From Planococcus soli (GTDB taxonomy: Bacteria; Bacillota; Bacilli; Bacillales_A; Planococcaceae): a stretch of 64,000 nt of DNA. The first letter of the stretch is position 1; each line of letters starts with the position of its first letter. The DNA lies in NCBI RefSeq assembly GCF_016881065.1, contig NZ_WXYN01000051.1, positions 794,629 through 858,628 of the forward strand, in the 5' to 3' direction. Shown piece by piece: positions 43,783-53,105 of the stretch. The position numbers and the translations under genes were made by a program. Under the pieces are notes generated by a model. The model worked only from the letters and a program-made list of their open reading frames with translations, ran no database searches and was not told the DNA's origin.

Positions 43783-44849
43783 TCAAAGTGAATAATGTAA
43801 CAAAAAAATACGGATCGTTTACTGCGCTCCATTCGATCGATTTGGAAATCGGCGACGGGGAGTTTATCGCCGTGCTTGGTCCTTCAGGATGTGGAAAAAC
43901 GACCCTATTGAAGCTGTTGGCAGGATTTATGGGCCCTACAGAAGGGACGATTGCGATGGACGACACGGTTTTGGCATCGACAAAGCGCGTCCTGCCTCCT
44001 GAGAAACGCAATATCGGCATGGTATTCCAGTCGTTTGCCCTATGGCCGCATATGACGGTCGCAGAACATGTCAAATTTCCGCTCAGCTACCACCCGAATA
44101 AAATCAAAGAAGGCAAAAAGGAGCTTCAGGAACGGATCGATGAAGTACTGAAGCTGGTCGGACTGAATGCACTGGCCGAACGCTATCCTTCAGAGTTGTC
44201 AGGCGGGCAGAAGCAGCGTGTGGCGCTGGCAAGGGCCATTGCCCCATTGCCGAATCTCCTGCTGATGGACGAGCCGCTCAGTGCACTGGATGTCGAGCTG
44301 CGGATGGAGATGCGCAAAGAAATTCAAAAACTGCACCGGGAAACCAAAGCCTCCATCGTTTTTGTTACGCATGACCAGGGAGAAGCACTGGCTATCGCCG
44401 ATAAGATTGTCGTCATGAACCAGGGGCGCATTGAACAGATAGCACCCCCGGAAGTCCTGTATACGCGTCCGGAAACAGCATTTGTCGCAACTTTTGTCGG
44501 CAAATGCAACCTGGTGAAGGGACAATGGCGAAACGATCAATTCATCCCAGCCATAGATTTGAAGAACGTCTGGCCGGATCTTGGCGTTGCAGACAGCTTT
44601 AAAGAAAGCGGCCTATACCCTGTACGGCCTGAGCAGTTGCAATTGATGCCGGCAGAGAGTGATGGGCTCCAAGGAGTGGTGTCATTTGTCCAGTACCAGG
44701 GCCACGAAATTCACTATACGGTGGAGGTCGGTGAGGAAACCTGGACAATCCACGAATCAGTATTTTCTTCGCGTTTCCAAACAGGCGATTTTGTCGGCAT
44801 TTCACTGAAAAATGCACCGGTGCAGGAAGGGTCTTTGATTTCGAGTTGA
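43779..44849 (+). CDS. ABC transporter ATP-binding protein, FbpC/PotA type, 356 aa
   Basis: ATPase of the importer. Walker A GPSGCGKTTLL, Q-loop VFQSFALWPHM, signature LSGGQKQRVALARAI, Walker B LLLMDEPLSALD and switch VTHDQGEAL are all intact. A C-terminal TOBE-type regulatory domain follows (LYPVRPEQLQLMPAES, GVVSFVQYQGHEIHYTVEVG). It is translationally coupled to the permease gene. The substrate follows that of the binding protein and is not fixed by this gene. Confidence 0.92.
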   Translation: MIKVNNVTKKYGSFTALHSIDLEIGDGEFIAVLGPSGCGKTTLLKLLAGFMGPTEGTIAMDDTVLASTKRVLPPEKRNIGMVFQSFALWPHMTVAEHVKFPLSYHPNKIKEGKKELQERIDEVLKLVGLNALAERYPSELSGGQKQRVALARAIAPLPNLLLMDEPLSALDVELRMEMRKEIQKLHRETKASIVFVTHDQGEALAIADKIVVMNQGRIEQIAPPEVLYTRPETAFVATFVGKCNLVKGQWRNDQFIPAIDLKNVWPDLGVADSFKESGLYPVRPEQLQLMPAESDGLQGVVSFVQYQGHEIHYTVEVGEETWTIHESVFSSRFQTGDFVGISLKNAPVQEGSLISS

Positions 44850-44891
44850 TGTATTTCGATTGTGGATCAATTATTTGTAAGAAAAAAAGCT

Positions 44892-44935
44892 AAAACGTTC
44901 GAAAGGTGCTCATGAGCCTTGCGAACGTTTTTTAA
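44892..44935 (+). terminator. Terminator of the Fe3+-type ABC operon
   Basis: AAAACGTTCG and CGAACGTTTT form a 10-bp stem with an inner GGTGCTC/GAGCC pairing, followed by TTAATTT. 43 bases after the ATPase stop. Confidence 0.88.
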
Positions 44936-45052
44936 TTTCAGTTATGTTGAATGGGATGTGAAATGTCCAGATTTCTGCTTATGGTTTTATTTGAGAATTT
45001 TTATGTGATTGAAAGCTTTATTATACCGGTTGACGCAGCATTATAATTAACT

Positions 45053-45924
45053 AATCTCACTGACAACGAATTGTTATTGCAATCTCGGGAGACTGCAAAG
45101 TGCGGAGGGCGGATCCGTTTGCAGTCAGGCTTTTTTAGGGTCTGAAAAAGCCTGAAATCGGGATATCGGGGTCTGAACTGGCTGGAGAAGTCGAAGTGAC
45201 CGGAAAAGACGCTAATCTTTTAAAAAAAGGAGATTTTGTATTTTGTGGAACGGGGGTGCTAATGCCGAATTTGCATGTCTCAAAGAAAGTGGGCAATCGC
45301 GATAAAGCCGGTCAATATGACATTTGAAGAAGCGGCGTCTGTGCCTTTCGGCGCTACAACATCCTTATACTTTCTTCGCGATAGAGGGCATATTCACAAA
45401 GGCCAAAAAGTGCTTATTTATGGTGCATCCCGAGCTCTGGGTACTTATGCAGTGCAATGGCCAAGTATTTTGGAACAGAAGTAACTGCAGTCTGCAGTGC
45501 AAGAAATATAGAATTAGTAAAGTCGTTGGGAGCTGATCATGCGATCGATTACAACATAAAAAACTTCACTTTAACGGGGGAGACATACGACATTATTTTT
45601 GATACGGTAGGCAAACTACTATTTACACAATGCAAAAAATCCCTTAAGAAAAATGGAATCTATCTGGCAGCAGCAGCTGGACTGCCGGAATTTGGCCAGA
45701 TGATCACCACTTCAGTAAGTGGCAGCAAGAAATTGAAAGGCGGGGTAGCGCCGATGAAAAAACAAGATTTGCTTTTCCTAAAGGAATTGATTGAGAACGG
45801 AAAGATTAAGTCAGTAATAGATAGAAGCTATCTGTTAGAACAAACCGCGGAAGCTCATGCATATGTGGGAAAAGGGCATAAGCGGGGAAGTGTTGTTATT
45901 GCATTGCCGCATCCAATTTTATAA
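45053..45924 (+). pseudogene. Zinc-less MDR-type alcohol dehydrogenase/quinone oxidoreductase, multiply broken
   Basis: Similarity to medium-chain dehydrogenases runs through several frames. LTDNELLL (about 45053) jumps to AISGDCKVRRADPFAVRLF, which ends at TAG 45136-45138. It resumes in frame as GLKKPEIGISGSELAGEVE, then shifts to GANAEFACLKESG, then to AIAIKPVNMTFEEAASVPFG with the NAD(P)-binding YGASRALGTYAV, and shifts again to MAKYFGTEVTAVCSA through the C-terminus ending at 45924. At least three frameshifts and one stop, plus a missing first ~30 residues, make this a clear pseudogene. The last ~155 codons are open and could be mistaken for a gene. Confidence 0.88.
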
Positions 45925-46080
45925 CAATCGAGTAGCTTGTTTCAAAGTGAAATCAAACAAGGCTGAATGCATCGCTCTATATGCATTTAGTCTTGTTTGC
46001 ATTCTAGTCTTTGTCTACAGTTTGATGAAATTTTGTCGCTTAAATTTGAATAAATTGATTATTCACACTTTTAATAAGAA

Positions 46081-46097
46081 CAAACGTTTGGTATAAT
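46081..46097 (+). promoter_or_regulatory. Promoter -10 with overlapping palindromic operator before the DrrAB-type operon
   Basis: TATAAT at 46092-46097 is a perfect -10 element. CAAACGTTTG at 46081-46090 is a perfect 10-bp palindrome immediately upstream, where a repressor would block polymerase. The -35 is not clear. The leader of about 120 bases that follows contains a short hairpin-forming stretch (GGTCCT/AGGAC near 46159-46182) and an eight-residue frame after GAGGAA. Confidence 0.5.
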
Positions 46098-46223
46098 GAG
46101 GAATATAGATGGCAAACAGCCTTGGGAAAGATGGATGATATAAACAGATATTTAAAACTAGGTCCTCAGGAATAAGGACACCTCCTATCTGCGCCGTGGG
46201 TTTGTTCAAAAAAAGTTGGTGAA

Positions 46224-46316
46224 TTGGTGGCGGTGTTGTTTGTTATTCAGCTGTTTCTGCTGTTAACCTGGTTTTTGTTTCGTTTTAAGTATCCACTAAC
46301 CTATAGAAAAGGGTGA
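46224..46316 (+). CDS. Tiny membrane peptide, about 30 aa, upstream of the ABC exporter
   Basis: A frame beginning at TTG 46224 (or GTG 46227) encodes [20 protein letters not shown] then KYPLTYRKG and a stop, a single hydrophobic helix with a basic tail, the topology of small membrane regulatory peptides. Its TGA lies inside the ribosome site of the ATPase gene, so translation of the two would be coupled. GTTGGTG just upstream is only a weak ribosome site. Not a family I recognise. Confidence 0.4.
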   Translation: MVAVLFVIQLFLLLTWFLFRFKYPLTYRKG

Positions 46317-46321
46317 GGGTT

Positions 46322-47317
46322 TTGAAGGAAGACAAAAAGATCCTGCAGAACAATGACTGGGCAATCGAAGCCAATGGATTAGTAAAGATTTACGGTAAAG
46401 AAGCGGCAGTAGATGGTGTGGATTTGGCTATTCAAAAAGGCACGGTTTACGGTTTTTTAGGTCCGAATGGAGCCGGGAAAACCACCACAATCCGCATGCT
46501 GGCAACACTTCTTCCTGCTGATGCCGGCAGTGCCCGCATTTTTGGCAATGACCTGGTTTCAGATGGTGCTGCCATAAGAAAGCGAATCAGCCTGACGGGA
46601 CAATATGCCTCGATTGATGAAGATTTGACTGGTATAGAGAACCTGATGCTGATTGCCCGTCTGATGGGCTATACACGCAGACAGGCGAAAACAAGAGCTA
46701 TGGAATTGCTGACAGCATTTGGACTGGACCATGCGGCAAAACGCCAAGTAAAAAAATATTCAGGGGGTATGCGCCGTAGGATTGACATTGCGGCAAGCAT
46801 TGTGGTGACGCCGGATTTGTTGTTCCTGGATGAGCCAACGAGCGGGCTCGACCCACGAAGCCGCAACCAGGTTTGGGACATCATTCGTGCTTTAGTTCGT
46901 ACTGGGACGACGGTTATGCTGACCACTCAATACCTGGAAGAAGCAGATCAGCTGGCAGATCGGATCGGGGTCATCCAACGCGGCAAAATTATCGCAGAAG
47001 GCACGAGCAGTGAATTGAAAGCATCGGTCGGCCGCGGCACCTTAAATGTCCAGCTCGTCCATGCCGAAGACCGACAACAGGCTATTGACATACTTGAAGA
47101 CTATTTGGGCGCAGCAGTTCACCATGGGACTGATTCTACATCGCTGACGGCACAGGCAGACGACTCTATGCGGGTGGGTGAAGCCTTAGGGGAATTTGCG
47201 CGCCGACGCATTGAAGTCAGCGATTTTTCATTGGGCCGTCCAAGCCTTGATGAGGTGTTCCTGACTTTGACTGGCCATTCGGCCGAACAACAAGATTCCG
47301 GGGAGGAGATCTTATGA
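46322..47317 (+). CDS. Daunorubicin-resistance-type ABC exporter ATPase (DrrA-like), 331 aa
   Basis: Walker [15 protein letters not shown], the DrrA-type segment [20 protein letters not shown], signature [16 protein letters not shown], Walker [21 protein letters not shown] and switch TTQYLEEAD are all present; the C-terminal DUF4162-like region ends [12 protein letters not shown]. The start is either TTG 46322 (eight bases after AAAGGG) or GTG 46313; I prefer the TTG. It exports drugs or lipids together with the following permease. Coupled to the permease by an ATGA overlap. Confidence 0.9.
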   Translation: MKEDKKILQNNDWAIEANGLVKIYGKEAAVDGVDLAIQKGTVYGFLGPNGAGKTTTIRMLATLLPADAGSARIFGNDLVSDGAAIRKRISLTGQYASIDEDLTGIENLMLIARLMGYTRRQAKTRAMELLTAFGLDHAAKRQVKKYSGGMRRRIDIAASIVVTPDLLFLDEPTSGLDPRSRNQVWDIIRALVRTGTTVMLTTQYLEEADQLADRIGVIQRGKIIAEGTSSELKASVGRGTLNVQLVHAEDRQQAIDILEDYLGAAVHHGTDSTSLTAQADDSMRVGEALGEFARRRIEVSDFSLGRPSLDEVFLTLTGHSAEQQDSGEEIL

Positions 47318-48180
47318 CTGTTCAACAGCAAACAAGAGAAACCGCCAATGCAACAAACGGCATAGAGGGAAGTACAGATGAGCGCCTGCTGCAAGCTATC
47401 GCTTCAGGCAAAAGGCCGGATCCAGCAAGTGGCTGGTCATCGACAATGGCTTTTGCTTCACGTGCCCTGTTGCGGATCAAACACATTCCTGAACAGATGT
47501 TTGATGTAACTTTGTTTCCAATCATTTTCCTGTTGATGTTCACGTATTTATTCGGTGGAGCCATCGCAGGATCGACCAGTGACTACCTGCAATTTCTGCT
47601 GCCAGGAATCTTGGTTATGACCGTTGCACAAATTACGGTATATACAGGAATCGATTTGAACAATGATATACGAAAAGGCATTTTTGACCGCTTCCGGACC
47701 TTGCCGATCTGGCTGCCATCTGCTTTGATCGGCGCATTGCTGGTGGACGTTGTCCGTTATACGATGGCCTCTGTCGTGATGATTGCGCTTGGGTTGATGC
47801 TTGGCTTTCGGCCGGAAGGCGGGGCAGTAGGAGTTTTTCTCGCTATCGCCTTAGTATTGGTTTTTTCGTTCAGCTTGTCGTGGATTTGGACGGCTCTCGG
47901 GTTAATTGTACGTTCTGAAAAATCATTGATGATGATGAGTTTCCTGGTGATGATGCCATTGACGTTCATCAGTAATGTCTTCGTGGATCCAACAACGCTG
48001 CCAACCTGGCTGCAAGGCTTTGTCAACATCAATCCGATTTCCACACTTGCCACTGCAGTCCGCGGATTTATGCATGGAATGGGAACGTGGCAGCAAGTGG
48101 TTAACGTCCTGCTGGTTTCCGCCATCATGACAGCCATCTTCGCACCGCTTACGATGTATCTGTACCGGAATAAAACATAA
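47314..48180 (+). CDS. ABC-2 type exporter permease (DrrB-like), 288 aa
   Basis: A six-helix ABC-2 membrane protein. An N-terminal soluble stretch of about 45 residues precedes [20 protein letters not shown], a DrrB signature; [20 protein letters not shown], typical of the coupling helix, and [20 protein letters not shown] near the last helices agree with the family. It forms a complex with the preceding ATPase for efflux. GGGGAGGAGATCTT precedes the ATG. Confidence 0.9.
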   Translation: MTVQQQTRETANATNGIEGSTDERLLQAIASGKRPDPASGWSSTMAFASRALLRIKHIPEQMFDVTLFPIIFLLMFTYLFGGAIAGSTSDYLQFLLPGILVMTVAQITVYTGIDLNNDIRKGIFDRFRTLPIWLPSALIGALLVDVVRYTMASVVMIALGLMLGFRPEGGAVGVFLAIALVLVFSFSLSWIWTALGLIVRSEKSLMMMSFLVMMPLTFISNVFVDPTTLPTWLQGFVNINPISTLATAVRGFMHGMGTWQQVVNVLLVSAIMTAIFAPLTMYLYRNKT

Positions 48181-48232
48181 TCAATAAACAAAACGAGTTA
48201 CATGCCGCAGAAAATTTTGTAACGGCGCAAAA

Positions 48233-48263
48233 AAACCTGGAACCCTTAAAGGGCTCCAGGTTT
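48233..48263. terminator. Terminator after the DrrAB-type operon
   Basis: AAACCTGGA-CCC pairs with GGG-TCCAGGTTT around a short AT loop, preceded by A-rich and followed by TAAATT. The minus-strand proline dehydrogenase ends 44 bases to the right. Confidence 0.8.
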
Positions 48264-48306
48264 AAATTATGGTATCAGTAACTTGTGTATTTCCATCAAG
48301 TGTAGC

Positions 48307-49281
48307 TTATGATTTTTTACTTGTCAGACGGCCGAGCAAAAATGCTCCGGCAATGGCGCCGATCGCTGTATTGGTTTTTTTCGTAAATACTTGTTTTACC
48401 ACCAGATTTAGGTTCTGTGGGCGTTCAGCTAATCTGCGCATGAAATAACCGTACCAGTCGGTGCCGAATGGGATGTACGTGCAGAAATTATAGCCTTGTT
48501 GTGCAAGCTCTACTTGCATTTCCTTGCGGAAGCCGTACAGCATTTGGAATTCGAATTTTTCCATCGGAATGCTGTGGTCGATGACAAACTGTTTTACGTG
48601 TGCGATTACGTTGTGGTCATGTGTCGCAATAGATGTGAACTTGCCATTCAATAAATGATATTCGATCAATTCAATAAAATTGGCATCGATTTCCTCTTTG
48701 CTTTGGTACGCTACTGCTTCCGGCTCTTTATATGCGCCTTTAACAATGCGCAGGCGGTAATTGCTGTATTTCTTAATATCATCTTCTGCACGGATAAAAT
48801 AAGATTGAATAACCGTTCCAATATTATTATAGTCTTTTGATAGCTCATCCATCAGATCAAAGGAAGGCTGCAGGCGCGCATAGTTTTCCATATCGAAATT
48901 GATGAAGATACTATGCTCGGAAGCTTTAGCAACAATCTCTTTAATATTTTCCAGGCAAAAATCGTAATCGATATCCAATCCGAGTTGTGAAGGTTTTAGT
49001 GAAATATGAGCGTCGACCTGGTGCTGGTGGATAGCATGTACAACACCAAGAATCTGATTTTTCGCTTCCAGCGCTTCTGCTTTGTCATGGACAAATTCAC
49101 CGAGGTTGTCAATAGTGCAGCTAATGCCTTGTGCATTCAATTCCTTGATGCTGCCGATGGCTTCTTCAATATTGGTTCCAGCTACGACACTATGTGCGCC
49201 GAGCTTAAAGCCGTAGTTTTGAGCTGCTTTATTTAAAAGTTGGTTTTCTGAAAGATGCATGAAAAAGTTTTTGACGATCAT
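48307..49281 (-). CDS. putB: Proline dehydrogenase (PutB/FadM type), 324 aa
   Basis: A flavin enzyme on the membrane face that oxidises L-proline to pyrroline-5-carboxylate. Monofunctional Gram-positive form. Blocks: GVVHAIHQHQVDAHISLKPS then QLGLDIDYDFCLENI, YRLRIVKGAYKEPEAVAYQS, ATHDHNVIAHV, EFQMLYGFRKEMQVELAQQG and YIPFGTDWYGYFMRRLAERP, which hold the FAD and proline ligands (the final RR pair binds the substrate carboxylate). GGGGCAATAAAAA precedes the ATG. No P5C dehydrogenase gene is adjacent. The C-terminus has a glycine-rich hydrophobic stretch. Confidence 0.92.
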   Translation of the reverse strand: MIVKNFFMHLSENQLLNKAAQNYGFKLGAHSVVAGTNIEEAIGSIKELNAQGISCTIDNLGEFVHDKAEALEAKNQILGVVHAIHQHQVDAHISLKPSQLGLDIDYDFCLENIKEIVAKASEHSIFINFDMENYARLQPSFDLMDELSKDYNNIGTVIQSYFIRAEDDIKKYSNYRLRIVKGAYKEPEAVAYQSKEEIDANFIELIEYHLLNGKFTSIATHDHNVIAHVKQFVIDHSIPMEKFEFQMLYGFRKEMQVELAQQGYNFCTYIPFGTDWYGYFMRRLAERPQNLNLVVKQVFTKKTNTAIGAIAGAFLLGRLTSKKS

Positions 49282-49375
49282 TTTTTATTGCCCCAATCTT
49301 CTCTGAATTTTTTAGCGGAACAAATAGCAAAAGGAATTGAATGTACATATCTGTTTGGAAGAAATAAAATCGGAG

Positions 49376-49442
49376 TGCAAAATATTTTTGCATTAATAAT
49401 TATCCCTATCTATAATAATGCAAAAAAATAATGCTTTTTGCA
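49376..49442. promoter_or_regulatory. Paired TGCAAAA inverted repeats upstream of proline dehydrogenase
   Basis: TGCAAAATATTTTTGCA (49376-49392) is a perfect inverted repeat with 7-bp arms. A second pair, TGCAAAAA...TTTTTGCA, spans 49419-49442. They lie about 95-160 bases before the start codon, overlapping the likely promoter, and may be sites for a proline-responsive activator or repressor. Confidence 0.45.
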
Positions 49443-49600
49443 ATCTTTATTTTCAGCATTTTAATATTAATGAAGTTTTTCAATAAATATCGGGATGGAA
49501 AGTGACAGTTAAGTGGACAGCTTTCAGAATTAATATTCTTTGGTAAAATGATAAGTGTGATAAAGAAAGAAGTAGATGTATACATAAAGGGGGAGTATCG

Positions 49601-50149
49601 ATGACAACGCGCTATTTATTTGAATCCGAGCGGCTGGGCTTTCGGCGTTGGAAAGAGCGAGACCGCAAGCCATTTGCGGCTATGTCTGCAGATCCGGAAG
49701 TAATGCAGTATTTTCCGCAATTACTGGCTAGAGCAAATGCTGATCGTTTAATCGACCGCTTCGAAGCTCACATGAATGACAAAGGATACACAATGTGGGC
49801 GGTGGAAAAGAAAGAAGACAGTTCGTTTATCGGCTTTATCGGTTTACTGGAAATTACCATGGATATAAGTGGACAAGGGTTTGCAGAAATTGGCTGGCGT
49901 CTCGACAAACGCTACTGGAAAAAAGGCTTTGCGGTCGAAGGTGCACAAGCCTGTCTTGCCTATGCGTTCGGGCCATTGGGTATGACCAGCGTTTTTTCAT
50001 TTACGTCGACTCTCAATGAACCTTCCCAAACAGTCATGAAGAGGATTGGCATGACCAAAGAAGGTGAATTTGAACATCCAAAATTGGAACAAGGCAGCCC
50101 TTTGAAGAGGCATGTACTATACAGAATTGACAGAGAGCAAGTTATATAA
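49601..50149 (+). CDS. GNAT acetyltransferase, RimJ/RimL type, 182 aa
   Basis: N-acetyltransferase of the RimJ/RimL subfamily: ESERLGFRRWKERDRKPFAA then MSADPEVMQYFPQ at the N-terminus, FAEIGWRLDKRYWKKGFAVE then GAQACLAYAF for the acetyl-CoA site, and TSTLNEPSQTVMKRIGMTKE. Length normal. AAAGGGGGAG precedes the ATG. The target may be a ribosomal protein N-terminus or a small molecule; it cannot be decided. The methyltransferase gene starts 25 bases after its stop, so the two may be co-transcribed. Confidence 0.88.
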   Translation: MTTRYLFESERLGFRRWKERDRKPFAAMSADPEVMQYFPQLLARANADRLIDRFEAHMNDKGYTMWAVEKKEDSSFIGFIGLLEITMDISGQGFAEIGWRLDKRYWKKGFAVEGAQACLAYAFGPLGMTSVFSFTSTLNEPSQTVMKRIGMTKEGEFEHPKLEQGSPLKRHVLYRIDREQVI

Positions 50150-50173
50150 ATTCAAAAGAATTCGAGGTGCATG

Positions 50174-50881
50174 ATGAAAAAACAAGTGTTGGAGACATTC
50201 AATGAACTGGCAGGAGTCTACGAAAAAATGGGGGAAGACAATAACCTCTACAACACACAATATGAAAGGCCGGCAATGATGCACCTTGTTCCGGATGATT
50301 TAGCTGGATTGCAAGTACTTGATGCGGGGTGTTCGGCAGGCTGGTATTCCAATCAATTAGCCGCGAGAGGGGCACAAGTGACAGCAGTCGACATGAGCCC
50401 CGAGATGGTCAGCGTTACAAAAAAACTGCTTGGCGACAGAGTCGAAGCACTATGTCTGGACTTGGAAAAGCCTTTGCCATTCAATAACCACTGCTTTGAT
50501 TTTATTGTCAGTTCCCTGACGCTGCACTACTTGAAAGATTGGCGAACGGTTTTTGCTGAATTTGACCGAGTATTAAAGCCGGGAGGCAGTTTCCTGTTGT
50601 CGATCCATCATCCGCTGACGGACTTGCAGCTATTGGACAGAGTTCAGTATTTTTCCACTGAGCTAATTGTCGATGAGTGGAATAAAGCAGGAAAGACTTA
50701 TGAGGTGCCATTTTATCGTCGCCCTTTAAGCGAAGTCCTTAATGCTTTGCTGGCTCATTTTGCAATTGAACACGTTACAGAACCCGAACCTACTGATATA
50801 TTTAAGAAGCTTGCGCCTGAAAGTTTTGAGAAGCTGATGAAAAGTCCGAACTTCCTGATCCTAAAAGTTCGGAAAAACTAA
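50174..50881 (+). CDS. Class I SAM-dependent methyltransferase, 235 aa
   Basis: A small-molecule methyltransferase. Motif I is LQVLDAGCSAGWYSNQLAAR, the acidic end of strand 2 is VTAVDMSPEMV, and FDFIVSSLTLHYLKDW with FDRVLKPGGSFLLSIHHP are the UbiE/methyltransferase-11 signatures. Tandem ATGs at 50171 and 50174 follow GAGGTG; the second has the better, though short, spacing. The substrate is unknown. Confidence 0.88.
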   Translation: MKKQVLETFNELAGVYEKMGEDNNLYNTQYERPAMMHLVPDDLAGLQVLDAGCSAGWYSNQLAARGAQVTAVDMSPEMVSVTKKLLGDRVEALCLDLEKPLPFNNHCFDFIVSSLTLHYLKDWRTVFAEFDRVLKPGGSFLLSIHHPLTDLQLLDRVQYFSTELIVDEWNKAGKTYEVPFYRRPLSEVLNALLAHFAIEHVTEPEPTDIFKKLAPESFEKLMKSPNFLILKVRKN

Positions 50882-50892
50882 AAAAGCAATGG

Positions 50893-50927
50893 AAAACCCA
50901 CTCGATTTTTCTGAGTGGGTTTTGTTT
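50893..50927. terminator. Terminator between the methyltransferase and the small zinc protein
   Basis: AAAACCCACTC and GAGTGGGTTTT form an 11-bp perfect stem with a 9-nt loop and TGTTTG downstream. It probably serves both converging genes. Confidence 0.9.
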
Positions 50928-50930
50928 GTT

Positions 50931-51059
50931 CTATTCGTCTTTATTGCACATGCAGCGCTCGCATTCATAGATGATGGATTGTTGCTGCTCCTTGATTTCG
51001 CATCCGCACTCGCGGCATTCTTTCTTTGTGCGTGTCTCATAGTTTTGTGTCGTTTTCAT
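50931..51059 (-). CDS. Small Cys-rich zinc-binding protein (YhfH-like), 42 aa
   Basis: The minus-strand ATG at 51057-51059 follows TTGGAGGAGATCCTT. The product has a basic N-terminus (MKTTQNYETRTKK) and two Cys pairs, ECRECGCE and YECERCMC, which would hold one zinc. The size and Cys layout fit the YhfH family of short Bacillales proteins as I remember it. The 79-base gap to the isocitrate lyase stop upstream on this strand allows read-through from that gene. The function is unknown. Confidence 0.7.
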   Translation of the reverse strand: MKTTQNYETRTKKECRECGCEIKEQQQSIIYECERCMCNKDE

Positions 51060-51138
51060 AAGGATCTCCTCCAATAGTTTATTTTTTGAATGCCGTGGCG
51101 ATGGATTGGAAGCTAATCAAATGCTGGCAAGTAATTGC

Positions 51139-52431
51139 TTACTTGGTTGCTGTGAATTGAGCTGTTTCTGTCGAGCCTTTCATAGCGGTAGTTGAGCTGG
51201 TTCCGCCTGAAACGATTTGTGAAATTTCATCAAAGTAACCGGTGCCGACTTCACGCTGGTGGCGTGTAGCTGTATAGCCTTTCGATTCGTTTGCGAATTC
51301 AGCTTGCTGCAGCTTCGAGTATGCCGCCATGCCATTGTTTTTGTAATCATGAGCAAGTTCGAACATGCTGTGGTTCAGGGAGTGGAAGCCAGCCAATGTA
51401 ACGAACTGGAATTTGTAGCCCATCTTGCCGAGTTCAACCTGGTATTTCGCAATTGTTTCTTCATCCAGCTTCGCTTTCCAGTTGAACGATGGAGAGCAGT
51501 TGTAAGCGAGAAGTTTGCCTGGGAACTCAGCATGGATGGCATCCGCAAATTGCTGTGCTTCTTCCAAGTTCGGATGGGACGTTTCACACCAGACAAGATC
51601 CGCATAAGGAGCGTACGCCAAACCGCGCGCAATGGCTTGGTCGATTCCTGCATTTGTACGGTAGAAGCCTTCTGGAGTACGTTCGCCAGTGATAAAGGCA
51701 TGGTCACGCGGATCAATATCACTTGTGATCAAATCAGCGGCGTCTGCATCTGTCCGGGCGATAATGATGGTCGGTACGCCAAGCACGTCTGCTGCCAAAC
51801 GGGCAGAAACCAGGTTTCGCACGGCATTTTGTGTTGGAAGCAATACTTTGCCGCCCAAATGTCCGCATTTCTTCTCGGAAGCCAATTGATCTTCAAAGTG
51901 TACGCCAGCAGCGCCTGCTTCGATCATCGCTTTCATCAGTTCAAAAACATTTAGCGGTCCGCCAAAGCCGGCTTCTGCATCAGCCACGATCGGTGCGAAC
52001 CAGTCAAAACCTTCTGTGCCTTCAACGCCGTCGATCTGATCAGCACGTTGCAGCGCTTGGTTAATCTTTTTAACCACATCTGGAACCGAGTTGACGGGGT
52101 ATAAACTTTGGTCCGGATACATCTGGCCAGCAGAGTTTGCATCTGCAGCTACTTGCCATCCGCTCAAGTAAATCGCCTTTAAGCCGGCTTTCACTTGCTG
52201 GACTGCCTGATTGCCCGTTAATGCGCCTAAAGCGTTTACAAAATCCTCTTCATGAATCGAACGGAATAAACGTTCAGCACCTTTTCTCGCCAATGTATGC
52301 TCAATTTGTACAGAACCGCGAAGTTTCACAACTTCTTCTGCTGTATACATGCGTTCAATACCGTTCCAGCGTTCGTCCTGCTCCCAGCTCTTATTCAGTT
52401 CCTCGAGTTGTTGAATTTTGTTTGCAACCAT
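51139..52431 (-). CDS. aceA: Isocitrate lyase, 430 aa
   Basis: Glyoxylate-shunt enzyme that splits isocitrate to glyoxylate and succinate. The catalytic Cys is in [31 protein letters not shown] binds Mg2+, and LWCETSHPN-type ([15 protein letters not shown]) and [11 protein letters not shown] motifs are present. The start at 52431 ([20 protein letters not shown]) has an AAAGGGATGG site; the long upstream extension crosses the palindrome and promoter region and is rejected. Malate synthase is not in the window. The 26-bp palindrome before the gene may regulate it. Confidence 0.95.
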   Translation of the reverse strand: MVANKIQQLEELNKSWEQDERWNGIERMYTAEEVVKLRGSVQIEHTLARKGAERLFRSIHEEDFVNALGALTGNQAVQQVKAGLKAIYLSGWQVAADANSAGQMYPDQSLYPVNSVPDVVKKINQALQRADQIDGVEGTEGFDWFAPIVADAEAGFGGPLNVFELMKAMIEAGAAGVHFEDQLASEKKCGHLGGKVLLPTQNAVRNLVSARLAADVLGVPTIIIARTDADAADLITSDIDPRDHAFITGERTPEGFYRTNAGIDQAIARGLAYAPYADLVWCETSHPNLEEAQQFADAIHAEFPGKLLAYNCSPSFNWKAKLDEETIAKYQVELGKMGYKFQFVTLAGFHSLNHSMFELAHDYKNNGMAAYSKLQQAEFANESKGYTATRHQREVGTGYFDEISQIVSGGTSSTTAMKGSTETAQFTATK

Positions 52432-52466
52432 GTTATCCATCCCTTTCTGATTTAAGAAGTTTCTTG

Positions 52467-52492
52467 AACAAACTGTATTAATACAGTTTGTT
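52467..52492. promoter_or_regulatory. 26-bp perfect palindrome upstream of isocitrate lyase
   Basis: The half-site AACAAACTGTATT is followed at once by its exact complement, centred at 52479/52480, 36 bases before the aceA start codon. It has no T-run that would make it a terminator. A dimeric repressor operator, or a 5' mRNA stem protecting the transcript, are the two readings. The remaining 52493-53105 shows no gene apart from the terminator at 52916. Confidence 0.6.
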
Positions 52493-52915
52493 TTCTTGTT
52501 AATTAATATATAACAGAAAGAGGCGGATGTCTTGGAAAATCGACAAAAACGATTATTTCTAGATAAAAGCACATATTCAGCGATAAAGGCGAGAGAGCTT
52601 CCCAACAGGGTACTTAAAAGCTGATTAACATAAAAAAGAGATGACTGGATGTATTCTGCGGCGCATCCAAGTGAGGGAAAAGCATTTTCCATAATGTTGC
52701 CTCTTGGATTCCGCTTACTATAGAAAGTTTTAAAATAGGCCAGACAAACTTTCTTTAAGTTTTTACCCAAAAGTCATTTGGGTGCTGCAATGGAAAAATG
52801 AGCATAATTAAATGCAGTTCCTTCTATATAATAGATAATTTCAGTGTGGCCGGATTTTGAATTCGCCAAATAAGCGGACAAAGCGACTGGAAAAGAGTCT
52901 GCCAGCAATAAACAC

Positions 52916-52954
52916 AAAAAAACTAGCCGCAGCTATAAAGAAAGCCGCGGCTAG
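52916..52954 (-). terminator. Terminator of the fdhA operon
   Basis: CTAGCCGC and GCGGCTAG form an 8-bp stem extended by GC pairs, with an A7 run to the left giving U7 on the minus strand. It lies about 150 bases past the DUF1641 stop. Confidence 0.8.
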
Positions 52955-53105
52955 TATGTGAATGACAAACATATACTTGAATTTTAGTAAGCAACTTTCT
53001 CAGCACCAGCGCGTCCAGAGGGGCAGAATGCCGGCCAGCTAGCGCAAAAGTAATCATCTTTGTTTTATACAATGGTGATTCTTAAGGCCAGCTTGTCTGA
53101 GTTTC

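Noticed and set aside
45457-45924. Intact 155-aa oxidoreductase
   Set aside because: It lacks the catalytic N-terminal domain and the nucleotide loop, which are encoded in other frames just upstream; it is the end of a pseudogene.
52432-52770. N-terminal extension of isocitrate lyase by about 113 residues
   Set aside because: It runs across the 26-bp palindrome and does not look like the family; homologues start near [13 protein letters not shown].
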